NCBI RefSeq assembly: GCF_038502225.1
Contig: NW_027195549.1
Location: 1-64,000, forward strand
DNA from: Cherax quadricarinatus
Taxonomy: Eukaryota > Arthropoda > Malacostraca > Decapoda > Parastacidae
Direction of reading: 5' to 3'
DNA: 64,000 bases
Shown: piece after piece, positions 33,601 to 43,174 of the stretch
Position numbering within the stretch: position 1 is the stretch's first letter
Layout of the letters: every line of letters starts with the position of its first letter
The notes under the pieces: model-generated
What the model was told of the DNA's origin: nothing
What the model saw: only the letters and a program-made list of their open reading frames with translations
Database searches by the model: none
Made by a program: the position numbers and the translations under genes

Positions 33601-34381
33601 AGGACGAGAAGAGGTGTAAAAGCTCATCGATGGAGGACGAAGAAGGAACCTCTTTAAAAACAGTCAGGTGTGAGTAAAGGTTCCAATTTGCCCGATTAAA
33701 TTGCCAGCGTGGGGTGCGAAGAGGTGGCGAATATGAAGGGGAAGTAAGAATGATTGGGAAATGATCACTGTCATGTAAGTCCGGGAGAACAGACCAAGTA
33801 AAGTCTAATGCGGTGGAGGAAGAGCAAACTGAGAGATCGATGCAAGAGAGAGTATGAGTCCGAGGATCAAAATGGGTGTGAGTACCTGTATTTAAAACAT
33901 GGAGGGGGTGGGTGGCAAGAAAAGCCTCTAACTGAATTCCTCGGGAATCACAGTGAGACCCTCCCCAGAGGAAATGGTGGGCATTAAAATCACCAAGTAA
34001 CAGAATCGGTGGCGGTAATGACGAAACAAGGAAGGCAAAATCCGGAATAGATAATGCCCGAGAAGGAGAGAGATATAAAGAACAGAGCGTATACCACCTA
34101 TGTAAGTGGATACGGGCTGCTGTGTAATGCAGCGAAGTATGAACAAATAGCTGATGGTACGGAATATCAGTGCGGAGAAGAAGGGCACTTTCATTAAAGG
34201 TCCCATCAGGAAAAGGATCTGAAGAATACAATAAATTATAGCCTGAGATGTGAGAAATAACAGCAGAGTGTAATTTTGGTTCTTGTAAGCAAACACCAAC
34301 AGGGGCAAACTGGGAGAGTAACATCTGAAGCTCACCCCGATTACCCCTGAGGCCGCGTATATTCCACTGTAAAAAGGCCAT
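30680..34381 (-). CDS. D1 ORF2: endonuclease, reverse transcriptase, RNase H
   Basis: The frame begins with ATG at 34381 (MAFLQWNIRGLRG) and is open for 1233 codons; three further codons upstream start with TTG. Endonuclease: LLLGDFNAHHFLWG near residue 127 and SDHFPIIL near 206. Reverse transcriptase: HYRPIALTSAVCKVMERL, FFDLEKAYDTTW, EGVPQGCVLS and catalytic YVDD near residue 665. RNase H: YTDGSKSSDGVGF near residue 960, then AELYAIL and CWVPGHVDVQGNEQAD. The C terminus has a Cys/His cluster, CENCQAPLSVSHILLDC. These activities nick DNA, copy the RNA and remove it. No internal stop was seen; it is the most complete reverse transcriptase in the window. It starts about 45 nt after the intended ORF1 stop. 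Confidence 0.94.
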   Translation of the reverse strand: MAFLQWNIRGLRGNRGELQMLLSQFAPVGVCLQEPKLHSAVISHISGYNLLYSSDPFPDGTFNESALLLRTDIPYHQLFVHTSLHYTAARIHLHRWYTLCSLYLSPSRALSIPDFAFLVSSLPPPILLLGDFNAHHFLWGGSHCDSRGIQLEAFLATHPLHVLNTGTHTHFDPRTHTLSCIDLSVCSSSTALDFTWSVLPDLHDSDHFPIILTSPSYSPPLRTPRWQFNRANWNLYSHLTVFKEVPSSSSIDELLHLFSSSVFTAASHSIPQTSGRHSQKCVPWWSPACARAVRLKRAAWGRYRYNRTTERLLDFKQKRAIARRVIRDAKRTCWRDYVSTITSASSMSAVWKKVRKLSGKYSPDPAPVLRVAGVDIANPLDVANEIGNHLVRISQGLHLCPSFLSSKSARELAPLDFSSLREEQYNVPFTLQELEATLSACRSSAAGPDDIHIRMLQHLHQSALAVLLRLYNLIWSQGVLPQLWKSAIVLPFRKPGTTGHETSHYRPIALTSAVCKVMERLVNRRLVWYLETHNSLSTRQYGFRKGRSTIDPLLRLDTYVRNAFANNHSVIAIFFDLEKAYDTTWRYNILAQAHSLGLRGNLPSFLKNFLTDRHFRVRVNNVLSPDFIQAEGVPQGCVLSTTLFLLAINDLASSLPSNIWSSLYVDDFAIACAGADCHLLTVSLQHAVDRVSNWATTHGFKFSSTKTHQITFTRRSVISDHPLYLYGSRIPERDTVKFLGLLFDRRLSWKPHITSLKATCHSRLNLLKTLAHLSWGADRRTLLHLHSTLILSKLDYGDQIYSAASPATLSSLNPIHHQGLRLCLGAFRSSPVESLYAEANVPSLSDRRDAHCLRYYVRSHDLRNPSIYRMVTDISRHSLFVRRPCLLRPFSLRLHSLLSSLQLPPFYVHVASHFSLPPWEVPAVRVCSFSLPCSKAQLSTVASRSLFLDHFHSHSHAIAVYTDGSKSSDGVGFAAVFPDSVVQGHLLSSASIFTAELYAILTALIRIASMPVSSFVVVSDSLSALQAIQKFDTPHPLVLRIQLWLRRIFTKHKDIVFCWVPGHVDVQGNEQADTAARSAVHDLPVSYRGIPCTDYFAVISSHLHTRWQQRWSTMLGNKLQSIKPSIGYWPSSYHQCRGWETTLSRLRIGHTRLTHGYLMERRLAPLCENCQAPLSVSHILLDCPLYQRARRIYLCRRLRPAALSLPSLLADGPTFHPDSLIDFLTTTDLLHKF

Positions 34382-34425
34382 GATTGGCAATGATAGAGAT
34401 ACTTGAAATCCGCAGGTAAGGGTTC

Positions 34426-36358
34426 CTACGGACTAGAAGGGTTAGAAAAGTCCACATGCGGAGGCAGTGGAAAATGTTCAAGCAGCGAAGGAACGGTGCG
34501 CTGTGAAGAAAGGAGTTGCGCAGATGGAGCAGAGGAGAGAGAAAGAGCGGAAGGTGGATCAGTGTCCATTGATGGTTTGGTCTCTGCAATATATTCAGAG
34601 ATTGCTTCAAGTGTTTCGGAATTCAGAGATGTCGTATGGGAGACAATATTGGGAATGGTAGGGGGAGGATGAGTAAAGATTGGAACTGTATTGGACTGTA
34701 CCAAGGTAGGGGGGGGGCGAAAGGGTGGAGGGAACTGGAGAAGCGTGGCAGGGGACAGAAGAGACAGGAACCTGGGAGGTGGCAGAAGAGGAAGAAACTT
34801 GGGAGGGAACAGGGGAGGAAGGTACATTACGAGGAGGAGGGTGAACCTCTGCACTTGTAACTGAGCCAGTGAGAGGGGAAGAACTAGGGACAGAGACAGG
34901 GAGGGTAAAATGAGGAGGTGGAAGATGGGTAGGAGGTGTTACCGGACCTTTTTTTGACTTTTGAGAAGTAGAGGGACGATTGGGAAGAGGTGTCGTACGA
35001 GGTCTCGTCGATACTGAGGCTTGTAAGAGAGAACTCGAAGAAGCGAGATTAGACTGAGGCGTTGAAGTAGGGACGTCTGAGCCGAGGACAGCAAAAGGAT
35101 TAGATACAGGAGTGATTATGGGAGAGGTAACCACAGAGGTGGGTGTAGAAGATGGGATACCAGAAGTGGGGGGACGTTTTGAAACACGGGAATAAGAAAC
35201 ACGTGGGAGTCTCCCTTGGAGGCGGAGATGAGAAACTGCCATGGCATAAGGGAGACCTTCTGTCTCTTTGAGGTAACGGATTTCCCGCTCGTTTAAATAG
35301 ACCTGACAACGGCGAGAGTACGAAGGGTGAGCCTCATGACAGTTAAGGCAAGAGGGAGATCGATTGCAAGACGTATTAGAATGGTCATCGGCACCACAGA
35401 CTGGGCATTCGGCGATAGATCTGCAATATTTCGCTGGATGGCCAAATCGCCAGCAATTTCTACACTGTTGTGGTGTAGGGATCACCTTTCGAACTTGTAA
35501 CCGATGTCCTGCTATATAAACTGAGGATGGGAGTTCTCGGCTGTCAAAAGTTAAACGAGCCACATTGCTAGGGTATCGTCTCCGCCCACGGGCAGGAAGA
35601 ACGTAAGTGTCTACCTTGAGGATTGGGAGATCTTGGAGTTCCAGCTGTTCTAGAATGTCGGTGCCACATGTCTGGAAATTTTGTTGAACTATGGTATGGG
35701 GCAGAATAACGGTACCACTACAAGAATTGAGGGAATGATGTTTTTCAAGGGTGACAGGAACAGTATCTATATGGGAAAGACGAGAGAGCTCACGAGCCTG
35801 GGTAGCATTCTGTACAGTAATGATGCGCGTACCGCTCTTAAGAGCATGAAAAGAAATATCTTTACCAACATGGCGTAGGAGTGCCTTGCCAATACTATGG
35901 TCAGAAAGATAGGCAGTAGAGGAAGTTGGTCGTAAAGTGAAGAATTTAGTCCACTGTTCAGTCTGAAACTGAGCGTGGAAAGGTAGTGAAGGACGTGTCG
36001 ATCGTTTCTGAGAAGAACGAGAAGGTGAAGGTGGAGAAGTATCATCAGCAGGTAATTGTCGTTGACGTTTAGGCGTGGGACCAGAGTTGGTCCGACGTGG
36101 AACGGGTCGGCGATTTGAAAATTGCCGCACCGTAGAGGGAGAGGCCGGAAGCATAGTCAGAGGAGAGCGAAGGTCTGATAAATCGAAGGAGTCAGTCGAG
36201 GCCTCAGTACCTGAAGCGGGTGAGGAAACAGCACCGGCAATAGGTACAGAGGCATGAGGAATGTCTGAAGAGTGGTCCAAAGACGAGGCGGGGTCAGAAC
36301 GGGGTGCGGTATCAAGAAGGGGCCCGGGGGTACCAGGTTCATGGACTAGGGCTGCCAT
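34426..36358 (-). CDS. D1 ORF1: zinc-knuckle protein with one frameshift
   Basis: A Gag-like RNA-binding ORF1 that starts at ATG 36358 in a strong ACCATGG context. The first 130 residues are Ser/Pro-rich. Residues about 295-350 hold three CCHC knuckles: CRNCWRFGHPAKYC, CPVCGADDHSNTSC and CLNCHEAHPSYSRRC. A long Ser/Pro-rich tail follows. The open frame stops at 34607, but family copies D2 and D5 continue in another frame (NIVSHTTSLNSETLEAISEY), which D1 also has, ending at 34426. The switch falls in a run of nine Gs near 34706-34716, whereas D5 has a shorter run. Either the run slipped in this copy or the assembly has one base too many or too few. Confidence 0.88.
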
Positions 36359-37094
36359 GGTTAGGTTACTTCTTTCTTTTTGTTTTTAAGAAAAAAAAAG
36401 AAAGAAGAAAAGAAAATAAAAATAAAAAAAAGAAAAAAAAAGGGGGGACCGGGGAGGGATAGTTCCTAGGAGGAATGAAAGGGCCAGAAATCTCCCTCCG
36501 CGCCCAAGAGGACTCGACACCGCTAGTAGCGCAGATGCAGCATGGAACCCGTGCCATACCCTACCCTTCATGCCAGTAAACCAGCAATCTGGGATAGCAA
36601 CCTCACATCTGCCGAGCTACCTCGGTGGACAAAAGAGAGGGCGGCCGGATATCCGCCACAAAGCATACCTCCTTCAGCCACCACCCCCGGAATCCGAAAG
36701 GTGGCTTCCAGAGATACACCCGTCGCCCAAAAGACACCCAAAGCTACTCCGGGATACCGGAGAGGGATCGGGACATCCCTAGGCAATCCAGATTCCACGG
36801 CAAACTACGCCACCGCCAAGAAACCTCAACGGAATGGGATGGACCCCGGTGTCCTTTCCCCTACCTAGGAACTAGCGCGCCTGTGGGAGAAATCCCAAAG
36901 GACAAAAAGAGGAAGGGCAAAAGGGAGGAGTGGGGAGGAGGAGGAGGAAAGGAAAAAGGGGAGGATGGGGAGGATGGGATAGGGGAGGGGAGATTGGGGG
37001 GTAATTAGGTTCGGTCTGAGGAAGAAGACCGATAGGTCTAATTCCTCAGACCAAGAGCCTCTTCACCACGCCAAGGAGCCCCCCTTGAAGAGGA
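36359..37094 (-). other. D1 5' UTR with a purine/pyrimidine hairpin
   Basis: Next to the ORF1 start lies a C/T-rich then A/G-rich stretch (36369-36450) that can fold on itself (TTCTTTC with GAAAGAA). It is conserved before ORF1 in D2, D3 and D5. The element's far 5' end (36990-37094) has another stem: aggtctaattcctcagacc. The far end resembles the head of the SINE at 42573. Confidence 0.7.
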
Positions 37095-37390
37095 GACAAA
37101 TTGTCACTGGAAAATCTTGGGTCCCTAGAGTCTATTCCTCCAAAGTGTTTCAAGCTCGAAAGAAGGTGGCAGAATTAACTATTATATCCTGCCTGACTTG
37201 ACTTACAATAAATTGAGACTATAACAATCACCAAATCTTTTAAATACATGTACCATAGTCCTACCATAGAGAATGATTACTCATGGCTGGTGGTAACCAT
37301 CTGTTGTATGCAGCGTTTAAGTTCCAATGGTAGATTCGAGATGGAGTTTAATCTTGATTCAGTCGAGTTGATCCTGGCAAGGTTGCCACT
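37095..37390 (-). other. E2 5' leader
   Basis: Matches the E1 leader at 26236-26530 (acaaattgtcactgg to ggttgccact). It includes the candidate primer site next to the LTR. No gene. Confidence 0.85.
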
Positions 37391-38321
37391 TGTGAAGGCT
37401 TACTCAGCCCTGTAACAACTTCAGTCAGTATTACTAAGGCTGGCTCCTCCTCAGGAAAATTAATGCATAGAGAAAGAACAAAAACTGACAAATATAAACA
37501 CTTTATTATTCAGGAAATATAAAATATAAAACACTTAAATATGAAATATTTATCCTACATTAAAGAAAATGAAAAATGAAAAATATAAATGATATCTGAA
37601 TTCAACGCTAATATATATATAAAACTTGGGTCTCTGGTGTTGGTGACACTGCATGTTGTTCAAATTGTAGCCGTTGCTGATGATGTGGGGGGGGAGGGGT
37701 CGCAGGTGTTGGTAACAACCCACCGGCTCATTCTTCACAGGGTCTATAGCCATAAATAATCTATCCAGATGACAGGAAAGCAGGTTCTTTACCACTGCAA
37801 TGATGAGGGGTTACGTCCTGCAACTTCATACATGTGCACAGGTAAGTAGATAAAACATGGGACGTCTCAGGACGTTTGTCTCCTTCAATTCTACTCGTTG
37901 GTTGGCAAGTGAACCATTCTGTCATTCCAAGCTGGAAAGAGACAGGTTTCCCACTGGTTAAGAAATCATTCTCCATGATAAGTACAATACCTAAAAGACG
38001 TGGTGATTATTAAGACATTTAACATAGAGCAAGACTGAAAGGACTTAGTTTATTATTGGTCAAAAGTGAAGCTTTCAACCAATAAGTCCACTACAATATG
38101 AGCAGGCATGTACTTACAGTAGTGCTGGGAGCTGTGAGTCTAGTGATTATAGTGATTACTGTTTGATCGGAGCCCCACACGTCACCTTTCGGGGGGGGGG
38201 GAGAGGGAAGGCAAGGGTTAGCGGGAGCTAGACTGACCCTACCTTAACAAGTAGCTGGCAATCAAACTATTGTTACTATATACTCCCTTGCTACTCCTAT
38301 CTATTGAACTCTTTCTTCACA
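37391..38321 (-). repeat. Gypsy LTR 3 (5' LTR of E2), 931 bp
   Basis: The same LTR as at 22458 and 26531. Its outer end reads ctttcttcaca, diverged from the ttttccctcaca of LTR 1, and is followed by the target copy cttct at 38322-38326 and C LINE sequence. Confidence 0.88.
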
Positions 38322-39595
38322 CTTCTCTAAAGTCACATCCTTCCTCCCCACTTGTCCAATACCCTTCATACCAATTTTCCACATATGCACACATTCCTTT
38401 CATAACCCTTAATTGACCTACCCTATAACCTCCCGCCGACTTGTGTACCTCTAACCTTGGAATAGCTGTAACTTGCTGCCTTTGCTTTTGATGTCGCAAC
38501 ACACACACAGATGGTTTGTCACCCCATAGCACCTCCTCTACCCTTGCCTGCACCCTTACCACTTGAAACCTCTCATTTTGTAACTCCCTCAGTCTCCCCG
38601 TCACCTCGACAATATCATCCATAGGATAGTTGCCCCCTACAGCCCCCTGCCCATAACAGCTCCTTAACCTTTCCTCTAGTTTGAAAGTCCATATTTCAAG
38701 TTATTTATACGTTTACCCTCCATCACATATTACTTCCAAATCCTTTCCTTAGTGACAATCCCACCATTTCACAACATCTTCCACCCCCTGTGCATCCTCA
38801 TAAGCTCCTTCCAAAGGACAGAAAATCCTGCTTACCCCTCCTCATCACTCAACACACTTATGCTTAATTTCCAGTAACTCCTGTATATTTCCACAAGTGC
38901 CTCCCACCCTACCTCCACCACCACTGCTCTATTATCTGACAATGCTACCTCAACAGTTTTGAAAGATTGCACTACAACCCCTTGAGAAAGATACACTCTG
39001 TCTAACCTCACTGCATACCCTCTCCTAACAAACATATGCTCTGTCTCCCACACCCCCCTCAAACACATCCCGTAACTGAATATCCCTCATTAAATCTCTT
39101 AGGTTCACAGACACATAGCCTGCCCTTTTTGGTTCCACATCAGCCCTCCTAATAACGCAATTCCAGTCACCTCCTACTAGTGCCACCTCTAGTAATGCAC
39201 GTAAGAAAAGCACAAGGTCATCATGCACAAACTCCTGTTTCACCCCTATATTATTCTCTGCAGATGCCTACACGCTTACAAAGGACACATGCTTGCCCAT
39301 CCACCAACAATCCACGTGCAACACCCTTCCCCCTCTCCACCTCACTTCTCTGCAAAACAAACGGGCTCGCCTCCCTAGTTAATATACCCACACCTCCTTT
39401 TAACAGGGCAGATGGCAGGGTTACCACCTGAAACCCTGCCACCTCCAACACCCTACCCTCCTTAAAATTATGCTCCTGAAGGAACACAACATCCACTCTA
39501 GATTTATTCAGAAACGTTCTAAACCATTCTCTCTTTACACAACACAAACCGTTAATGTTTACTGTCATACATCGGAGGCCTTTTAAAACTTCCAC
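38322..39595 (-). pseudogene. C LINE ORF2, endonuclease part
   Basis: It begins near 39595 with MTVNINGLCCVKREWF and VVFLQEHNFKEG, then VGGDWNCVI and RLDRVYLS with a SDNRAVVVEV block. This is the full motif order of an endonuclease domain. A linker to the reverse transcriptase follows (38320-38620). The frame is broken near 39240, 39050 and 38820. The last bases (CDFREV) line up directly with the C sequence at 22457 once the Gypsy block and one target copy are taken out. Confidence 0.84.
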
Positions 39596-40812
39596 CCCTG
39601 CCTCCTCTCTCCACTCTTCCCAGGGGCACCAGAGCTTGTAGTTCCACCTGTCCCCTTCACACTTTCCTCTCTCCCTCCCTTCTTTCGGTGCCTCCTGTCG
39701 TGGCCACCACTACCTTTACCTTCCACCCAAATCTGCTTCCCAGGCCACTGCACTGGCGTTAGGACATCATCTTCCTCATGGTGATCACATCCTCCATAGC
39801 TTGGTCTGGGGATGCCTCACAATGGACCTGTAATTCCACTGTGCATTGTTTCATTGATCCTGGTGACACCTCTGCCATACTGTCAATCCTGTGGTCCATA
39901 TGGTTCTCCTGTCATTGACACACTTCTGCCGTCAACTCGTCGTCTACTACCCTCTCAGGTGCAACCGCCTCCTCAGGCAGTGACAAAGACTTCAACATCT
40001 CAGCCAATTCCTCCTCAATTTCCAACACTTCCTCCTGTACTTTCTGCTAGACACTTGCCTTTGGAAGAGTCTCTGGGCCAGTTAACTGGTCGAGGGTCTC
40101 ATCCTCTCCCCCATATGCACCTCATCCACTATCTCGCTCCATAGACGACCACACCCTCCCTCACATCGTTGTTCCCCATCCGCTTCCTCCGTTGCAGGAA
40201 TGGATGCCTCCACAGCTGGGCCAGGTGCTCGTTGCCACTTCCCACATGCCACTGCAATGTGATCATATTCCCCACATAGACGGCATGTACGTCTTTGCCC
40301 GGCATACAAAACCATGACCTGCATCCTGAAGTCTGTAGGTACATGTAGGACGGTATGGGGTGTTGCAATTTCATTTTTAGGTTAAGGGTGCCTTCTGGCA
40401 GACCCGCATAGGCTCCCGTCACCCATATCCCGTGCTGGGCCAAATGAACTGTCCCCTATGTCTCAAAAACTCCTCTAATATCTGCCTCATCTTCCTCAAA
40501 GGGAACATTATGAAGCTTGATCCATGTGTAATGCCTGGATACATCAATCTTCCTCACACGAACAGCTGGCGTAGCATCAAGACTTACGCCCTGAAAACGA
40601 TTGACCAATGATTCGTAGACCGTTGCTGTGAGCAATTTCACAAAAATCCTGTGCACTCCATTTAAAGCTACCCCATATAACTCTCCATCCTGAATGCCAT
40701 ACGTCTCTCTGATGATCTTGGGAGCAATACTCGAGCCGAAACAGGCGATATTGCCCCTCGGAGAAGCTCAGTTCCTACAGTGTTGATTCTGCATCTATGA
40801 CTGAACGCCATG
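39596..40812 (-). pseudogene. C LINE ORF1 with zinc knuckle, broken
   Basis: It starts at an ATG near 40812 (MAFSHRCRIN). A typical L1/Tx1-like ORF1 segment follows at 40456-40656 (HYTWIKLHNVPFEEDEADIR), and a CCHC knuckle, CRLCGEYDHIAVAC, near 40240-40285. An acidic Pro/Glu-rich tail leads to about 39620. At least three frameshifts or stops separate these parts. The protein would bind element RNA; here it is decayed. Confidence 0.78.
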
Positions 40813-41197
40813 TTCAAATTCAAAATTTTTTCTCTTTAAGGATTACAATGCTGAGTTTACAGAATTTGGTTATTGTGTGGTTTACATGTAGTAAAATAAC
40901 AATTACAGAGTGTACCACTAGAACACCTAGCATGGCTAGGCATTTCGGGCAGTCTTAAATTAAATCTTAAGTTTAAAATATTACAAAATTATGAGGTTAG
41001 TTGGTATTATGGCTAAGTGACTAAATACTAGTTTGTGAGTTTAGCAATGTGAATGCTTTTGTTTTGGCACTATACATAGTTTCAGTATTGGAGTATCACA
41101 GGCCAACTTATAACTAGTTAAGATTCATTATTTTGAGATTGAGATTGAGATTTCTGTTTATGGTCAAATGGGTGAGTGAGTGTAAGTGTTAACCACC
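40813..41197 (-). mobile_element. B4: solo 3' tail of a B LINE
   Basis: A 385 bp minus-strand copy of only the B 3' untranslated end (compare 10798-11207), with a gaatttgaac-type tail at 40813-40825. It abuts the start of C ORF1 on one side and the B3 copy head to head on the other. It is non-coding. Confidence 0.82.
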
Positions 41198-41200
41198 TGG

Positions 41201-41614
41201 TATGACAGCAGAGGTGCAACAAGCACCACCTCACACCACCACAGCCAGGCAACTGAGGAGCATCTGTGCAGTAGATCCTCTCTGCCTGAAAGCGAAGAGG
41301 ACATTGAAAATAGAAGATCTAAGGAAGACAGCCCTGCTAACCCAAACAACGCCTCCCCTGCCAGATGAACAATAAAGCCTTCTCCTCCACAGCTTCACAG
41401 TATCTACTTCTGTGGCACTACGAAAGGAAATCGCAGAAGAAACAACAGCAGCAACAAAAGAATAACACCAAGGACTCTACAACACAACATGTCTACCCTG
41501 CAGATGGGAAAACTACTTATTAGGAAAACATCAACATGACAACAATATACCATCTCAAATGAACATGATTTCTCTACCTTCCTTAGAAGAGCTGACACTT
41601 CCACAACAGATTAG
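41201..41614 (+). pseudogene. B3 ORF1, degraded C-terminal part
   Basis: Near the end, the codons read TISNEHDFSTFL, matching ISTEHDLKTFL at the end of the B2 ORF1, followed by a stop at about 41612. A stop upstream (near 41520) and frame changes break the rest. The first ~150 bp is acidic and could not be aligned. Confidence 0.6.
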
Positions 41615-41642
41615 ATATGTGTCCTTAACACATATATACATG

Positions 41643-42090
41643 TGGTGCATATAGTGTATGTTCCTATTACATTATTGTGCAATTCCTTGTACTATCTTTT
41701 ACTAGCTAGTACCAACTACCTCAAATTCTTATTTTTTATGCTATTAATTGCTCAAATTTTGTGTTGCAAGTCAAATCTTACTCCTAAATTAATGTTATTC
41801 ATTGTGCCTCTCTGTCCATTTAATTTTGTTTTCCACTACTTATTTTAGTCCCTTTTATATTGTGTGGTGCAATTAGTGTATGTTTCTATTACATTATTGT
41901 GCAGTTCCTTGTACTATCTCCTACTAGCTAGTACCAACTACCTCATATACTTTTTACTCTTTTTCTAGTGCTATTAATTGCTCAAATTTATATTACAAGT
42001 CAAATCTTACTCCTAACTTAATATTATATCATAGTTAGTATCTGTCCATTTAACTTTGTTTACCATTACTTATTTTAGTCCCTTTTATAT
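41643..42090 (+). repeat. Inter-ORF tandem repeat of B3, about 223 bp x 2
   Basis: Two units, anchored by ctattacattattgtgca at about 41663 and 41887, each with a tactagctagtaccaactacctca segment. They lie between the ORF1 stop and ORF2 start, the same position as the 130 bp array in B2. Confidence 0.85.
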
Positions 42091-42179
42091 TTTACTAAAT
42101 GACTTACATGAATCCAACAGCAACTGTAATTATTACACAGCAGAACAAGCAAAGGCACTTCTCAGAGCCAACAACAACA

Positions 42180-43066
42180 TGTCTTTAACCACAATGTCAG
42201 ATCTTTAAGCAAACACTACGATGACCTCACACTGTTACTAAATTCCCTGCATGCCAGTATGTCCATCATCACTCTCACCGAAACCTGGCTAAAGCCAGAT
42301 ACTACAGATATCTATGCCATTTCTGGTTACACAGCCATACACAACTGTAGGCCAAACCAGCAAGGGGGTGGCACAGCTATATACGACTCAGACAAACTCA
42401 AATGTATCAATAATACTTACACAAGAGATGAACATGGGGAATATATAATTTAGTGAAAAACTGGGAAGCATGATAACTGATGCACACATGAACAAAGATT
42501 ACTTACTACTCACAGGAGACTTCAATATAAATCTCCTGCAAGACCAGGACCCACAAGCAACTGAATTCACAATATTATTATTATAATCGAGGGGAAGCGC
42601 TAAACCCGGAGGATTATACAGCGCCTGGGGGGGGGGGGATGTGGAAGGCATTCAGGCTTAATTCGGGGAACTGGAGCACAGATCCAATTCCCTAAATCAA
42701 GAGCCCCTCACCAACATCAAGGAACCTTCCTTGAGGGGAACTGAATTCACAAACATTATGAGCAACTGCCTGTTACTACCAACAGTAACAAAACCTACAA
42801 GAATCTCTAAGACTAGTGTTTCCTTGTTAGACCACATCTGGACAAACACCATATCCCCTTTAAAATCAGGCATAATCACAGATAACACCACTGACCACTA
42901 TCCTACCTTTCTCAAAACCAATCTAAGTAAATTACCCCAACACTACAACAGTTACCTTTAGACTTCACAATGAGACAGCTGTTAATAACTTCATAACAGC
43001 AATGACAAGCATCGACTGGGAAACCGAGCTAGAAAGCAATACAGATACTGACGAATATATTAATAA
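42180..43066 (+). pseudogene. B3 LINE, endonuclease part
   Basis: Shows IITLTETWLKPDTTDIY, CRPNQQGGGTAIY, LLLTGDFNINL, then after the SINE the segment SLLDHIWTNTISPLKSG. A stop at 42453 and a deletion of about 90 bp relative to B1 precede GDFN. It ends at 43066 where the D2 element begins. The reverse transcriptase part was not found. Confidence 0.86.
42573..42738 (-). mobile_element. SINE with D-type ends, 14 bp target duplication
   Basis: A 166 bp insertion in B3 flanked by aactgaattcacaa (42559-42572 and 42739-42752). On the minus strand it starts CCCCTCAAGGAAGG and ends with a hairpin and ATT-type tail like the D LINE. A run of Gs (plus strand, near 42628-42640) is in the middle. Both its head and tail resemble the D LINE UTRs. 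I saw no convincing tRNA-like promoter boxes. Confidence 0.9.
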
Positions 43067-43174
43067 TATGCCTTCTCAAGGTCAAAAAATATGGCAATAA
43101 CTGAGTGGTTATTCGCAAAGGCATTACAAATATACGTATCCAAGCATAGTAAGGGGTCTATGATAGAACGACCC

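Larger units (their letters stand above)
30484..37094 (-). mobile_element. D1: nearly full-length I-clade LINE
   Basis: A 6.6 kb non-LTR element with a 5' UTR of about 740 bp, ORF1 with three zinc knuckles, ORF2 with endonuclease, reverse transcriptase and RNase H, and a 3' tail ending in an ATT-type trinucleotide repeat (30484-30500). The RNase H domain plus CCHC ORF1 fit the I superfamily. Partial copies are D2 (43067), D3 (47491 and 51378), D4 (53361) and D5 (58086). It lies inside the Gypsy E2 leader/gag region. Confidence 0.92.
22458..38321 (-). mobile_element. Tandem Ty3/Gypsy (Gmr1-like) insertion sharing one LTR
   Basis: Structure on the minus strand: LTR (37391-38321), internal E2 carrying the D1 LINE, LTR (26531-27452), internal E1, LTR (22458-23462). 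LTRs begin TGTGA and end TCACA or the equivalent. The target duplication cttct flanks the whole block (22453-22457 and 38322-38326) and is absent around the middle LTR. Integrase precedes RNase H and the Gag resembles a SCAN domain, which is the known arrangement of Gmr1-like elements. Confidence 0.9.

Noticed and set aside
34341..34610. Short frame MKQSLNILQRP upstream of D1 ORF2, also longer in D2 and D5
   Set aside because: It covers the end of ORF1 and start of ORF2 in a different frame and shows no motif; conservation follows from the overlapping real genes.
36355..36368. Telomere-like gttaggtta before the D ORF1 start
   Set aside because: It resembles the arthropod TTAGG repeat but spans fewer than two units and is part of the conserved D 5' UTR.
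38830..39600. Plus-strand Pro/Thr-rich frames
   Set aside because: The minus strand carries the endonuclease motifs in order; the plus frames show none.
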